DNA of 8,539 nt from an uncultured Collinsella sp. (GTDB lineage Bacteria; Actinomycetota; Coriobacteriia; Coriobacteriales; Coriobacteriaceae). The translations under genes were made by a program, and so were the position numbers. Shown piece after piece: positions 1 through 5,508 of the stretch (positions are counted from its first letter, which is position 1; the number at the start of each line of letters is the position of its first letter). The stretch spans positions 1 to 8,539 of the forward strand of contig CALGZY010000099.1 of NCBI GenBank assembly GCA_937934355.1, read 5' to 3'. The notes under the pieces are model-generated. The model did not search any database, was not told where the DNA came from, and was given only the letters and a program-made list of their open reading frames with translations.

Positions 1-84
1 TCCTATCTTTTTAGTGCCCTCGGATTGGGTCATAGTGTCTGACGTTGCCAAAGCACCGGCGTTGCCTTGGTCCAGATGTGGCAC

Positions 85-180
85 TTGGGGACGTTCCTTT
101 TCTGCCGGCAGTTGGGGACAGTCCTAGTCATTGGGGACGCACTTGAATGACCAGTCATTTAAGTGCGTCCCCAATGACTA
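85..180. repeat. GGGGAC repeat cluster (REP-like)
   Basis: The word TTGGGGAC occurs at 85-92, 112-119 and 131-138, and its complement GTCCCCAA occurs at 167-174. A perfect 10-bp palindrome, CTGCCGGCAG, lies between the first two copies (102-111). Repeated GGGAC words in intergenic palindromes are typical of REP sequences mobilised by REP-associated tyrosine transposases (established for the class). No such transposase is present here, so membership in that class is inferred. Confidence 0.6.
125..180. repeat. 26-bp near-perfect hairpin
   Basis: The left arm (125-150) pairs with the right arm (155-180) around a four-base CCAG loop. The outer 20 bp are perfect (TAGTCATTGGGGACGCACTT against its complement), followed by one G.T wobble and five further pairs. 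It is far longer and more perfect than an ordinary terminator and has no T tract. It is probably a REP or MITE-like element that may also stop transcription from either side. Confidence 0.85.
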
Positions 181-228
181 CCCAATGAGTATGTGGGGAG
201 CAGATTTTTCCGCTCGCCGATTTGTGTC

Positions 229-255
229 TTGAAAAATGTATATAACGACTATAAC
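229..255 (+). promoter_or_regulatory. Candidate promoter of the exporter gene
   Basis: A TTGAAA hexamer at 229-234 could serve as -35 and TATAAC at 250-255 as -10. The 15-bp spacing is shorter than ideal, so the assignment is tentative. The AT-rich character of this short segment in a GC-rich region supports a promoter here. Confidence 0.4.
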
Positions 256-256
256 G
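238..256. promoter_or_regulatory. Candidate operator, two ATAACG half-sites
   Basis: ATAACG occurs twice in direct orientation, at 242-247 and 251-256, overlapping the candidate -10. The reverse complement of 238-247 is CGTTATATAC, which occurs exactly upstream of the GntR gene at 7668-7677. I infer a binding site for that regulator. The motif also resembles a -10 box, so coincidence is possible. Confidence 0.4.
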
Positions 257-284
257 TAGTGTGAAACATATTGGAAACAATACC

Positions 285-299
285 GAGGAGGCTGCGTTG
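285..299 (+). promoter_or_regulatory. Ribosome binding site deciding a TTG start
   Basis: GAGGAG at 285-290 lies six bases before a TTG codon at 297-299 that is in frame with the exporter. The alternative GTG codon at 261 has no purine-rich sequence in front of it. I therefore place the start at the TTG. Confidence 0.65.
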
Positions 300-1379
300 A
301 AGAAAAGCAATCTGGGCTATGTGCTGGTGCTGATCGCCGCGCTTATGTGGGGCAGCATCGGAATCTTTGTAAACGGCATCTCGGCCATGGGTGTTTCGTC
401 TCAGAGCATGGCGGCCTTTCGCCTGTTGTCGGGTGCCGTCTTAATGGCTCCGGTCTTGGCGTTCATGGGTTGCCAGGGAGGCGATCGTGAGGGAAAAGCA
501 TCGGGTCCCCTGGCACTGTTCAAGGCAAGTCCTAAAGAGCTTGTTCCCTGTGCGCTTCTTGGCATTATCGGCCTCGCCACCGCTAACACGCTTTATTACG
601 AGTGCATGGGCGAGGTGGGCATGTCCACGGCCTCGGTGCTGCTCTACACCTCGCCGGTGTTTGGCGTCATGCTCGGCCGCGTGCTTTATCGCGAGGATGT
701 GACTCCCAACAAGCTCGTTGCTATCGCTTTTAATATCGGTGGCTGTGTACTTGCAGTGACCAATGGCGACCTTTCCGGTTTCCATTTTTCGGTTTGGGGC
801 GTCACGTCGGGCGTGATCGCGGGCTTTTGTGGCGCGTCGCTCGCGGTGTTTAGCCGGATAGCAACCAAGACGGTCCACCCGCTGGCTGTCACGTTTTGGG
901 GCCTTGTTTTTGGCGGTGCGGTTATGGCGGCTATCGCGGCTCCGTGGCCAGATGTCGCCGCGGCAATGTCGCCACAGCTGCTGCTGCTGTTCTTTGGTTT
1001 TGGACTCATCCCCACAGCCGTGGCCTATGTCTTATATATGCAGGGTCTGTCCATGGGGCTCGAGACGTCGAAAGTTCCCGTCGTAATGTCATTCGAGACG
1101 GTCGTCACCGTACTGGTGGGCATTGGTGTCTACGCCGAGCCCGCCGGCGCGATTAAAGTCCTGGGCATCGTGCTGGTGCTCGCGTCCATCCTGATTATGA
1201 ACACCGACTTCTCCAAGCTGCGCAACAGTGTGTTTGTCGGTCATGTCATTGAGAGCATGACTTTTAAGCCCAATGCGTGGTGGACCGAAAAATCGCAGGA
1301 CATGGATCTGTTTAAGGAGCGCACCGGCATCGCGCTGGAGCCCACCGTGCAGGAAAGCCCCTGGTACTTCGTGCGATAA
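297..1379 (+). CDS. EamA/DMT-family exporter with C-terminal tail
   Basis: This is probably an inner-membrane metabolite or amino-acid exporter of the drug/metabolite transporter superfamily; the substrate cannot be read from the sequence. From the TTG start it is 360 residues. Two homologous EamA halves are visible. The first begins with GYVLVLIAALMWGSIGIFV and includes the SVLLYTSPVFGVMLG segment. The second begins at VWGVTSGVIAGFCGASLAVFS and ends at LGIVLVLASILIMN. Together they give about ten hydrophobic segments, as is usual for the family. Residues 303-360 form a non-hydrophobic tail (TDFSKLRNSV to SPWYFVR) that ordinary EamA proteins of about 300 residues lack. The gene stands alone, 182 nt before the PTS operon. 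A shared upstream motif suggests the same GntR regulator. Its codon usage is less biased than that of the PTS genes, so expression is probably modest. Family assignment is firm; role and regulation are inference. Confidence 0.85.
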   Translation: MKKSNLGYVLVLIAALMWGSIGIFVNGISAMGVSSQSMAAFRLLSGAVLMAPVLAFMGCQGGDREGKASGPLALFKASPKELVPCALLGIIGLATANTLYYECMGEVGMSTASVLLYTSPVFGVMLGRVLYREDVTPNKLVAIAFNIGGCVLAVTNGDLSGFHFSVWGVTSGVIAGFCGASLAVFSRIATKTVHPLAVTFWGLVFGGAVMAAIAAPWPDVAAAMSPQLLLLFFGFGLIPTAVAYVLYMQGLSMGLETSKVPVVMSFETVVTVLVGIGVYAEPAGAIKVLGIVLVLASILIMNTDFSKLRNSVFVGHVIESMTFKPNAWWTEKSQDMDLFKERTGIALEPTVQESPWYFVR

Positions 1380-1463
1380 GGGATTGGCGCGGCGTCTGAT
1401 CGGGCACCGCCTGGCCAGCGCCGGCCTTCCCTGCGCCAACGTTACGAGTACGTTAAACCCGTC

Positions 1464-1491
1464 AACGGTCGTTTTTCACCGGCGAACGGTC
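1464..1491. repeat. AACGGTC direct repeat upstream of PTS promoter
   Basis: AACGGTC occurs at 1464-1470 and again at 1485-1491, a 21-bp period of two helical turns. It lies roughly 50-75 bp before the presumed transcription start of the PTS operon, where activators often bind. Seven-base repeats can arise by chance, so this is only a candidate site. Confidence 0.25.
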
Positions 1492-1515
1492 TTTATACTA
1501 ATTAGCAATATCCGC

Positions 1516-1545
1516 AACGTATAAGACGTTATAATGACCATAACG
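1516..1545 (+). promoter_or_regulatory. PTS operon -10 box overlapped by inverted-repeat operators
   Basis: A perfect TATAAT lies at 1530-1535; I see no good -35 at 16-18 bp. It is overlapped by two inverted repeats. One is AACGT (1516-1520) with ACGTT (1526-1530), separated by 5 bp. The other is CGTTAT (1527-1532) with ATAACG (1540-1545), separated by 7 bp. The 10-mer AGACGTTATA (1524-1533) recurs exactly upstream of the GntR gene at 7665-7674. Overlap with the -10 suggests repression, relieved by a phosphorylated substrate if the regulator behaves like other GntR/UTRA proteins. Confidence 0.5.
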
Positions 1546-1561
1546 AAAAGGAGGAGGCAAG

Positions 1562-2485
1562 ATGAATCAGATCATTCTCGCATCTCATGGCGGCCTGGCC
1601 GCAGGCGCCAAAGACACGCTCGAGATGGTTCTCGGCGACGTGTCGAACGTCCACGTCGTGTCGCTTGCTCGTGACGACAAGGAGCCCATCACCAATAAGG
1701 TGGACGCCATGATCGCCACGTTCAGCGCGGACGACACCGTCTATGTGCTGACCGATATGCTCGGCAGCTCGGTCAACAACAACATGGTCGAGCTTTCCAA
1801 GAACGGCACGAAGTTCACGGTTGTCAGCGGTTTCAACATCCCGCTGGCGCTCACGCTTGCTATGAGCCCCGTCCCCGTCAAGGGTGCCGAGCTCGCAGCC
1901 CTCATCAACGAGGCCCGCACCGGTCTGACCAACCCCAACGCACCGGTCGAGGCCGCCACGGCTCCCGCCAAGAAGGCCAAGGCATCCCGTCACAGCTCCG
2001 GTCCCGCCAAGATCGTCCTCGCACGTCTTGACTACCGTCTGCTGCACGGCCAGGTCGTCTTTACCTGGATCACCAAGGTTCAGGCCGAGCGCATCATCGT
2101 CGTCGACAACGCTGCCGCCAACGATGACATCAAGAAGGGCGCTCTTAAGCTGGCCAAGCCCCAGGGCGTGCGCCTGAACGTCTTCACCGTCGAGCGTGCC
2201 CTCGCCAAGATGGACAAGCTCAACACCCTCGGTGAGCGCGTCATGTTCGTCTTTGGCAACACGGCCGAGATGCTGCAGTTCTGCCAGGGCTACAAGCTCG
2301 ACGCCATCAACCTGGGCGCCACCGCCAACCACGACGGTGCCGATCAGATTGGCGGCAAGGACAGCTCCGTCTTCCTCGACGCCACCCAGAAGGCCGACGT
2401 CAACCAGCTGCTCGACATGGGCATCAAGCTCTATGTCCAGCAGACCCCTACGTATCAGAGCGTCGACATCGACGCCAAGCTGTAA
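1562..2485 (+). CDS. PTS mannose-family EIIAB fusion protein
   Basis: This cytoplasmic phosphocarrier receives phosphate from HPr on its A domain and passes it through its B domain to the sugar entering via EIIC/EIID. It is 307 residues. The A domain (about 1-120) carries the phosphorylatable His9 in LASHGGLA and a conserved Asp65 in TDMLGSSVNN. The latter departs from the usual GGSP motif, having GSSV. An Ala/Pro/Lys-rich linker spans about 122-147. The B domain (about 148-307) has the hallmark RLDYRLLHGQV with the phosphorylatable His162. The A-B fusion matches the architecture of E. coli ManX. The ATG at 1562 has a strong site, AAGGAGG at 1548-1554. It heads an operon with EIIC and EIID and uses the strongly biased codons of a highly expressed gene. 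Family certainty is high. Substrate is inferred from the nearby deglycase gene and could instead be mannose, sorbose or an aminosugar. Confidence 0.95.
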   Translation: MNQIILASHGGLAAGAKDTLEMVLGDVSNVHVVSLARDDKEPITNKVDAMIATFSADDTVYVLTDMLGSSVNNNMVELSKNGTKFTVVSGFNIPLALTLAMSPVPVKGAELAALINEARTGLTNPNAPVEAATAPAKKAKASRHSSGPAKIVLARLDYRLLHGQVVFTWITKVQAERIIVVDNAAANDDIKKGALKLAKPQGVRLNVFTVERALAKMDKLNTLGERVMFVFGNTAEMLQFCQGYKLDAINLGATANHDGADQIGGKDSSVFLDATQKADVNQLLDMGIKLYVQQTPTYQSVDIDAKL

Positions 2486-2490
2486 TCAAC

Positions 2491-2504
2491 CAGGCTTTTG
2501 CCTG
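2491..2504 (+). other. Small intercistronic hairpin
   Basis: CAGGC and GCCTG enclose a TTTT loop directly after the EIIAB stop codon and just before the EIIC ribosome binding site (AAAGGAG, 2509-2515). With a 5-bp stem it is too small to be a good terminator. It might influence relative expression or mRNA ends of the fused AB gene and EIIC. Confidence 0.4.
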
Positions 2505-2521
2505 ACTGAAAGGAGAAGGGT

Positions 2522-3316
2522 ATGAATACGTTCATCAGTGCGGTGCTCGTCGGCCTCGTCGGCGTGTTCTGCATGTGGGACTCCCGCCTGCTCGGTCGTC
2601 TTAACTTCGAGCAGCCCCTCGTTGGCGCTACGCTCGTCGGTCTGCTGCTGGGCGATGTGCCCACCGGCCTTGCCGTCGGTGCCGCCGTCGAGCTCGTGTC
2701 CATGGGCCTGGTGCAGGTCGGCGCTGCCGTTCCGCCCGATATGGTCCTGGGCGGCATCGTGGCCGCTGCCTTTGCGTGCCTGACCGATGCTTCCGCCGAG
2801 ACCGCCATGACGATCGCCATCCCGGTCGCCGTCCTGGGTCAGCTCCTCGGCATCGTGTTCCGTTCCATCATCGCCGCCCTCACCCATGTGGCAGATAACG
2901 CGATCGATAACGGAAAGTTCAAGACCGCCTACCGTATGCACATCTGCGCCGGCTCCGGTCTGTACGCCGTCATGTACTTCCTGCCGATCTTCCTCGCCGT
3001 CTTTGTTGGCACCGACCTGGTTCAGGCCATCGTCAACATGGTTCCCGAGTGGCTGTCCACTGGTCTTAACGTTTCGACCAAGATCATGACCGCCTACGGC
3101 TTGGCCCTGCTGCTCACCATGATGATCAAGAAGGGTATGACTCCGTTCCTGTTCATCGGTTTCCTGCTCGCCGCTTACCTCAACCTGTCCGTCATCGCGG
3201 TCGCTCTGATCGGTGTGTGCCTGGCTGTCGTCTTCATGGGCTTCAAGTTCAACGGTTCCCATGCAGCCGCCGGTGTCGATTCCGACTACGATCCGCTCGA
3301 AGACGACGAAGACTAA
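2522..3316 (+). CDS. PTS mannose-family EIIC membrane component
   Basis: This is an integral membrane subunit that, with EIID, forms the translocation channel for the sugar phosphorylated by EIIAB. It is 264 residues, almost the length of E. coli ManY (266). Hydrophobic segments lie at roughly 4-19, 33-62, 72-88, 94-118, 138-162, 190-200 and 206-242. The family signature is seen in the N-terminal LNFEQPLVGATLVGLLLGD region and in the following GLAVGAAVELVSMGLVQVGAAVPPD-type stretch. The C terminus is unusually acidic: 8 of the last 12 residues are Asp or Glu. The gene begins 36 nt after EIIAB with AAAGGAG six bases before its ATG, and its stop codon overlaps the ribosome binding site of EIID, indicating translational coupling. 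Confidence 0.93.
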   Translation: MNTFISAVLVGLVGVFCMWDSRLLGRLNFEQPLVGATLVGLLLGDVPTGLAVGAAVELVSMGLVQVGAAVPPDMVLGGIVAAAFACLTDASAETAMTIAIPVAVLGQLLGIVFRSIIAALTHVADNAIDNGKFKTAYRMHICAGSGLYAVMYFLPIFLAVFVGTDLVQAIVNMVPEWLSTGLNVSTKIMTAYGLALLLTMMIKKGMTPFLFIGFLLAAYLNLSVIAVALIGVCLAVVFMGFKFNGSHAAAGVDSDYDPLEDDED

Positions 3317-3329
3317 GGAGGAACACACT

Positions 3330-4163
3330 ATGGCAACCGCAACCAAGGACGTGTCCCTGAACAAGAAGGTCAGCCAGTTCTTCTGGCGCTCCTGGGCCAT
3401 CCAGGCCTCTTGGAACTACGAGCGTCAGATGAACATGGGCTTCCTCTACGGCATGGTTCCCACGCTCGATCGCCTCTATCCGGATGAGTCCGACCCCAAG
3501 CAGCTCGCTGCTAAGAAAGAGGCTTACCACCGTCACATGGCGTTCTACAACTGCACCCCGCAGACGAGCGCTTTCATCTTGGGCCTCTCCGCCTCCATGG
3601 AGGAAGAGTACGCCAAGGATCCCGAGAACTTCGATCCCGATTCGATCAACGCGGTCAAGACCTCCCTCATGGGTCCGCTTTCCGGCATCGGTGACTCCTT
3701 CTTCCAGGGCACCATCCGCGTTATCGCCTTTGGCCTGGGCGTTCAGCTGGCTCAGCAGGGCTCCATCATGGGCCCGATCCTGGCTATGCTCATCTCCATC
3801 GTCCCCTCTGTGCTGATCACTTGGTTCGCAGCCAAGATGGGCTATCAGGGCGGCCACGAGTACCTGAGCAAGCTTCAGGGCGGCGACCTCATGGAGAAGC
3901 TCATGTATGTCTGCGGCATCGTGGGTCTTATGTCCGTGGGCGGCATGATCGCCACGCTGATCGGCGCCACCACCCCGCTGCAGTTCGCTGAGGGTACCGT
4001 CGTTATCCAGGACATCCTGGACGGCATGATGCCCCAGATGATCTCCCTCGGCCTCACCGGCCTTATGTACTGGCTCATCAAGAAGAACGTCAACACCGGT
4101 TGGCTTCTCGTGATCGCCATCGTGGGCGGCATCGCCCTCTCCGCGGCCGGCATCCTGGCCTAG
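3330..4163 (+). CDS. PTS mannose-family EIID membrane component
   Basis: EIID occurs only in the mannose family of PTS permeases and forms the membrane complex with EIIC. From the ATG at 3330 the protein has 277 residues, close to E. coli ManZ. The start is set by TAAGGAGG at 3314-3321, which combines the EIIC stop with a strong Shine-Dalgarno sequence eight bases upstream. Signature stretches are FWRSWAIQASWNYERQMNMG near the N terminus, HMAFYNCTPQTSAFILGL around residue 70, and the LMGPLSGIGDSFFQGT motif around 113-128. Hydrophobic segments follow, ending in a C-terminal membrane helix. With it the permease is complete: A and B fused, C and D. A hairpin downstream suggests that much transcription stops here. 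Confidence 0.94.
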   Translation: MATATKDVSLNKKVSQFFWRSWAIQASWNYERQMNMGFLYGMVPTLDRLYPDESDPKQLAAKKEAYHRHMAFYNCTPQTSAFILGLSASMEEEYAKDPENFDPDSINAVKTSLMGPLSGIGDSFFQGTIRVIAFGLGVQLAQQGSIMGPILAMLISIVPSVLITWFAAKMGYQGGHEYLSKLQGGDLMEKLMYVCGIVGLMSVGGMIATLIGATTPLQFAEGTVVIQDILDGMMPQMISLGLTGLMYWLIKKNVNTGWLLVIAIVGGIALSAAGILA

Positions 4164-4197
4164 TCGCGACCAAGCGCCTAATCGCTTTCCCCCGGGG

Positions 4198-4228
4198 GCC
4201 TGCCTGGCATCCCATACCCCAGGCAGGC
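4198..4228 (+). terminator. Hairpin after EIID, probable terminator or attenuator
   Basis: GCCTGCCTGG (4198-4207) pairs perfectly with CCAGGCAGGC (4219-4228) around an 11-nt loop, and a few outer wobble pairs extend it. Only CTTCC follows instead of a true T tract, so termination may be partial. A partial stop would leave the downstream deglycase gene within reach of the PTS transcript. It is preceded by a 10-bp palindrome, CCCCCGGGGG, at 4189-4198. Confidence 0.55.
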
Positions 4229-4242
4229 TTCCATCCCTAAAT

Positions 4243-4269
4243 GTGTCAAAGGGACAGTTCCTTTGACAC
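4243..4269. repeat. REP-like hairpin with GGGACAG core
   Basis: GTGTCAAAGG (4243-4252) pairs perfectly with CCTTTGACAC (4260-4269) around a 7-nt loop. The segment AAAGGGACAG (4248-4257) is repeated in inverse orientation at 5473-5482, and its GGGACAG core also occurs at 115-121. The hairpin therefore appears to belong to the same repeat family as the other intergenic elements, rather than being a gene-specific signal. Confidence 0.55.
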
Positions 4270-4361
4270 TTCCTCAACGGGCCGGCGACTCGGTCCAAAT
4301 CACGGTAACCCTGCGAGCGCCCGGCAATGTGGCGCCGCAAAAATCGAAAGGAATGTGTCAG

Positions 4362-5345
4362 ATGTACGAGATCGACCTTAACCTCCCTAAGCAGATCGTC
4401 GCTGACGTCCTGTCCAACCACGAGATCCACAGCGTCGCCTTCGTCGGCTGCGGTGCTTCCATGTCCGACCTTTACCCCGCCAAGTACTTCCTGGCCAACA
4501 ACACGGACAAGCTGAACGTTCAGATCTTCACCGCTAACGAGTTCAACTACGACACGCCTTCCTGGGTCAACGAGCACACCTTCGTGATCACCTGCTCCCT
4601 CGGTGGCTCCACGCCCGAGACCGTCGAGGCCAACAAGACCGCCAAGAAGCACAACTGCCCGGTCGTCTCCCTCACCAACAAGGCTGGCTCCGCTCTGACC
4701 GTCGACGCTGACTACGTCATCGTTCACGGCTTCCACGCCAACTTCGCTGCCAAGTGCGAGAAGCCCGGCTACGCCATCGCTCTTGCTGTCGAGATCCTTC
4801 AGCAGACCGAGGGCTATGACCACTACGAGGACATGATCACCGGCCTCACCAACGTCTTCGAGCTCTGCGAGAACGCTGCTCAGTCCTGCAAGAAGCTCGC
4901 CAAGAAGTTCGCCGAGGACTTCAAGGACGACAAGATGATCTACTTCATGGCTTCCGGTGCCTCCGAGAAGATGGCTTATTCTCACGCCGCCTTCCTGTTC
5001 ACCGAGATGCAGTGGATCGACGCCGCCGCCTACAACACCGGCGAGTACTTCCACGGCCCGTTCGAGGTTTCCACCGAGGGTAAGCCCTACGTCTTCTTCA
5101 TGTCCGATGGCGCTACCCGTCCGATGGACGCCCGCGCCCTCACCTTCCTTAAGCGCATGGGCGCCAAGGTCGCTCTGATCGACTCCAAGGACTACGGCCT
5201 GGCTGACGCTGTGCCCGCGAGCGTCGTCACCTACTTCAACCCGCTGCTGCACCTCGCCGTTATGCGCGAGTACGGCAACCAGATCGCCGAGGCCCGTCAG
5301 CACCCGCTGACCATGCGTCGCTACATGTGGAAGCTTTCCTACTAA
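4362..5345 (+). CDS. SIS-domain deglycase, FrlB/GfrF/FraB-like
   Basis: This is likely a cytoplasmic enzyme that cleaves a 6-phosphorylated Amadori-type compound (such as fructoselysine-6-P or glucoselysine-6-P) to hexose-6-phosphate and a free amino acid. The 327-residue protein has two sugar-isomerase (SIS) lobes. The first contains FVGCGASMSDLYPAKYF and CSLGGSTPETVEANKTAKKH. The second contains FMASGASEKMAYSHAAFLFTE and NTGEYFHGPFEV. Glu215 and His231 lie 16 residues apart, matching the catalytic Glu/His pair of GlmS (E488/H504) and FraB (E214/H230). The C-terminal RRYMWKLSY resembles the RRYYGGLVEY end of E. coli FrlB. The start is the ATG at 4362, with AAAGGA nine bases upstream; the ATG at 4353 would directly abut that site. 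Codon usage is as biased as in the PTS genes, suggesting a shared pathway. The alternative is another SIS aldose-ketose isomerase or deaminase. The family call is strong; the exact substrate is inferred. Confidence 0.8.
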   Translation: MYEIDLNLPKQIVADVLSNHEIHSVAFVGCGASMSDLYPAKYFLANNTDKLNVQIFTANEFNYDTPSWVNEHTFVITCSLGGSTPETVEANKTAKKHNCPVVSLTNKAGSALTVDADYVIVHGFHANFAAKCEKPGYAIALAVEILQQTEGYDHYEDMITGLTNVFELCENAAQSCKKLAKKFAEDFKDDKMIYFMASGASEKMAYSHAAFLFTEMQWIDAAAYNTGEYFHGPFEVSTEGKPYVFFMSDGATRPMDARALTFLKRMGAKVALIDSKDYGLADAVPASVVTYFNPLLHLAVMREYGNQIAEARQHPLTMRRYMWKLSY

Positions 5346-5349
5346 TCAC

Positions 5350-5364
5350 AAGTAAGTAGACCTT
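5350..5364 (+). repeat. Single-arm copy of the AAGTGAGTAGACTTT repeat
   Basis: AAGTAAGTAGACCTT matches 13 of 15 bases of the arm of the large inverted repeat at 6233-6351. It lies just after the deglycase stop codon. It also contains a small GTAAG/CTTAC hairpin at 5352-5366. It may be a remnant of the same element. Confidence 0.45.
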
Positions 5365-5379
5365 ACGGGTTGATTGAGA

Positions 5380-5411
5380 GGGGATGGGGTTTGCGCCCCG
5401 TCCCCTTTTTT
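5380..5411 (+). terminator. Strong intrinsic terminator after the deglycase gene
   Basis: GGGGATGGGG (5380-5389) pairs with CCCCGTCCCC (5396-5405), with one T.G wobble, around a six-base loop, and six T residues follow (5406-5411). This is a canonical Rho-independent terminator closing the PTS/deglycase unit, so the HAD gene downstream is probably transcribed separately. Confidence 0.92.
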
Positions 5412-5446
5412 GCTCTGGGGAGGGCGTGTCTGTCGTGTCGCAAAAC

Positions 5447-5490
5447 CCCAGATAAAACCTACCAAAATAAACCTGTCCCTTTTTGGCAGG
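5447..5490. repeat. 44-nt intergenic repeat, copy 1
   Basis: This element is 40/44 identical to 7581-7624. It contains an inverted repeat: 5457-5467 (ACCTACCAAAA) pairs with 5481-5491 with one mismatch. Its first 22 bases are identical in the two copies. It ends one base before the Shine-Dalgarno stretch of the HAD gene, so the hairpin abuts the translation signal. Confidence 0.85.
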
Positions 5491-5491
5491 T

Positions 5492-5508
5492 GGGAGGAGA
5501 TGCGTATG
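5492..5508 (+). promoter_or_regulatory. Ribosome binding site of the HAD gene
   Basis: GGGAGGAG (5492-5499) is followed by two in-frame ATG codons at 5500 and 5506. The second is eight bases from the GGAGG core and fits better; the first would abut the site. Starting at 5506 also gives the usual compact HAD N terminus, MIKAVLFDMDG. Confidence 0.6.

Larger units (their letters stand above)
1..296. other. Non-coding upstream region with repeats
   Basis: No convincing gene is visible in this stretch. Its first 80 bases show only a 7-nt direct repeat (CGTTGCC at 43-49 and 60-66). The middle holds a cluster of TTGGGGAC words and a very long hairpin. The last 70 bases contain the candidate promoter and operator of the exporter gene. 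The region may be the spacer between this locus and an unrelated gene left of the window. Confidence 0.7.

Noticed and set aside
1..33. Possible start of a divergent gene on the - strand (ATG at 33-31)
   Set aside because: Only eleven open codons are visible before the window edge, and there is no Shine-Dalgarno sequence in front of the ATG.
3213..3329. EIID start upstream within EIIC
   Set aside because: ATG 3330 has a strong, well-spaced ribosome binding site and gives the expected EIID length. The upstream codons are out-of-frame EIIC sequence.
2486..3400. 304-codon open frame on the - strand
   Set aside because: It is a shadow of EIIC with low-complexity His/Asp/Gly composition and no plausible translation start signal.
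4263..4291. Perfect TTGACA as -35 of a deglycase promoter
   Set aside because: The hexamer is part of the right arm of the hairpin, and the sequence 16-18 bp downstream is GC-rich with no -10 resemblance.
4263..4361. Upstream extension of the deglycase from TTG 4263 or ATG 4353
   Set aside because: The TTG lies inside the REP-like hairpin with no ribosome binding site. The ATG at 4353 directly abuts AAAGGA, leaving no spacing; ATG 4362 has proper spacing and gives a normal N terminus.
3249..5303. 684-codon open frame on the - strand
   Set aside because: It lies antisense to EIID and the deglycase, both of which have clear family motifs and ribosome binding sites. Long antisense frames are expected opposite genes with strongly biased GC-rich codons, and its Gly/Val/Asp/His-rich sequence matches no recognisable family.
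5374..5505. Upstream extension of the HAD gene
   Set aside because: The extension would run through the intrinsic terminator and the 44-nt repeat. The HAD fold begins at MIKAVLFDMDG right after a strong ribosome binding site.
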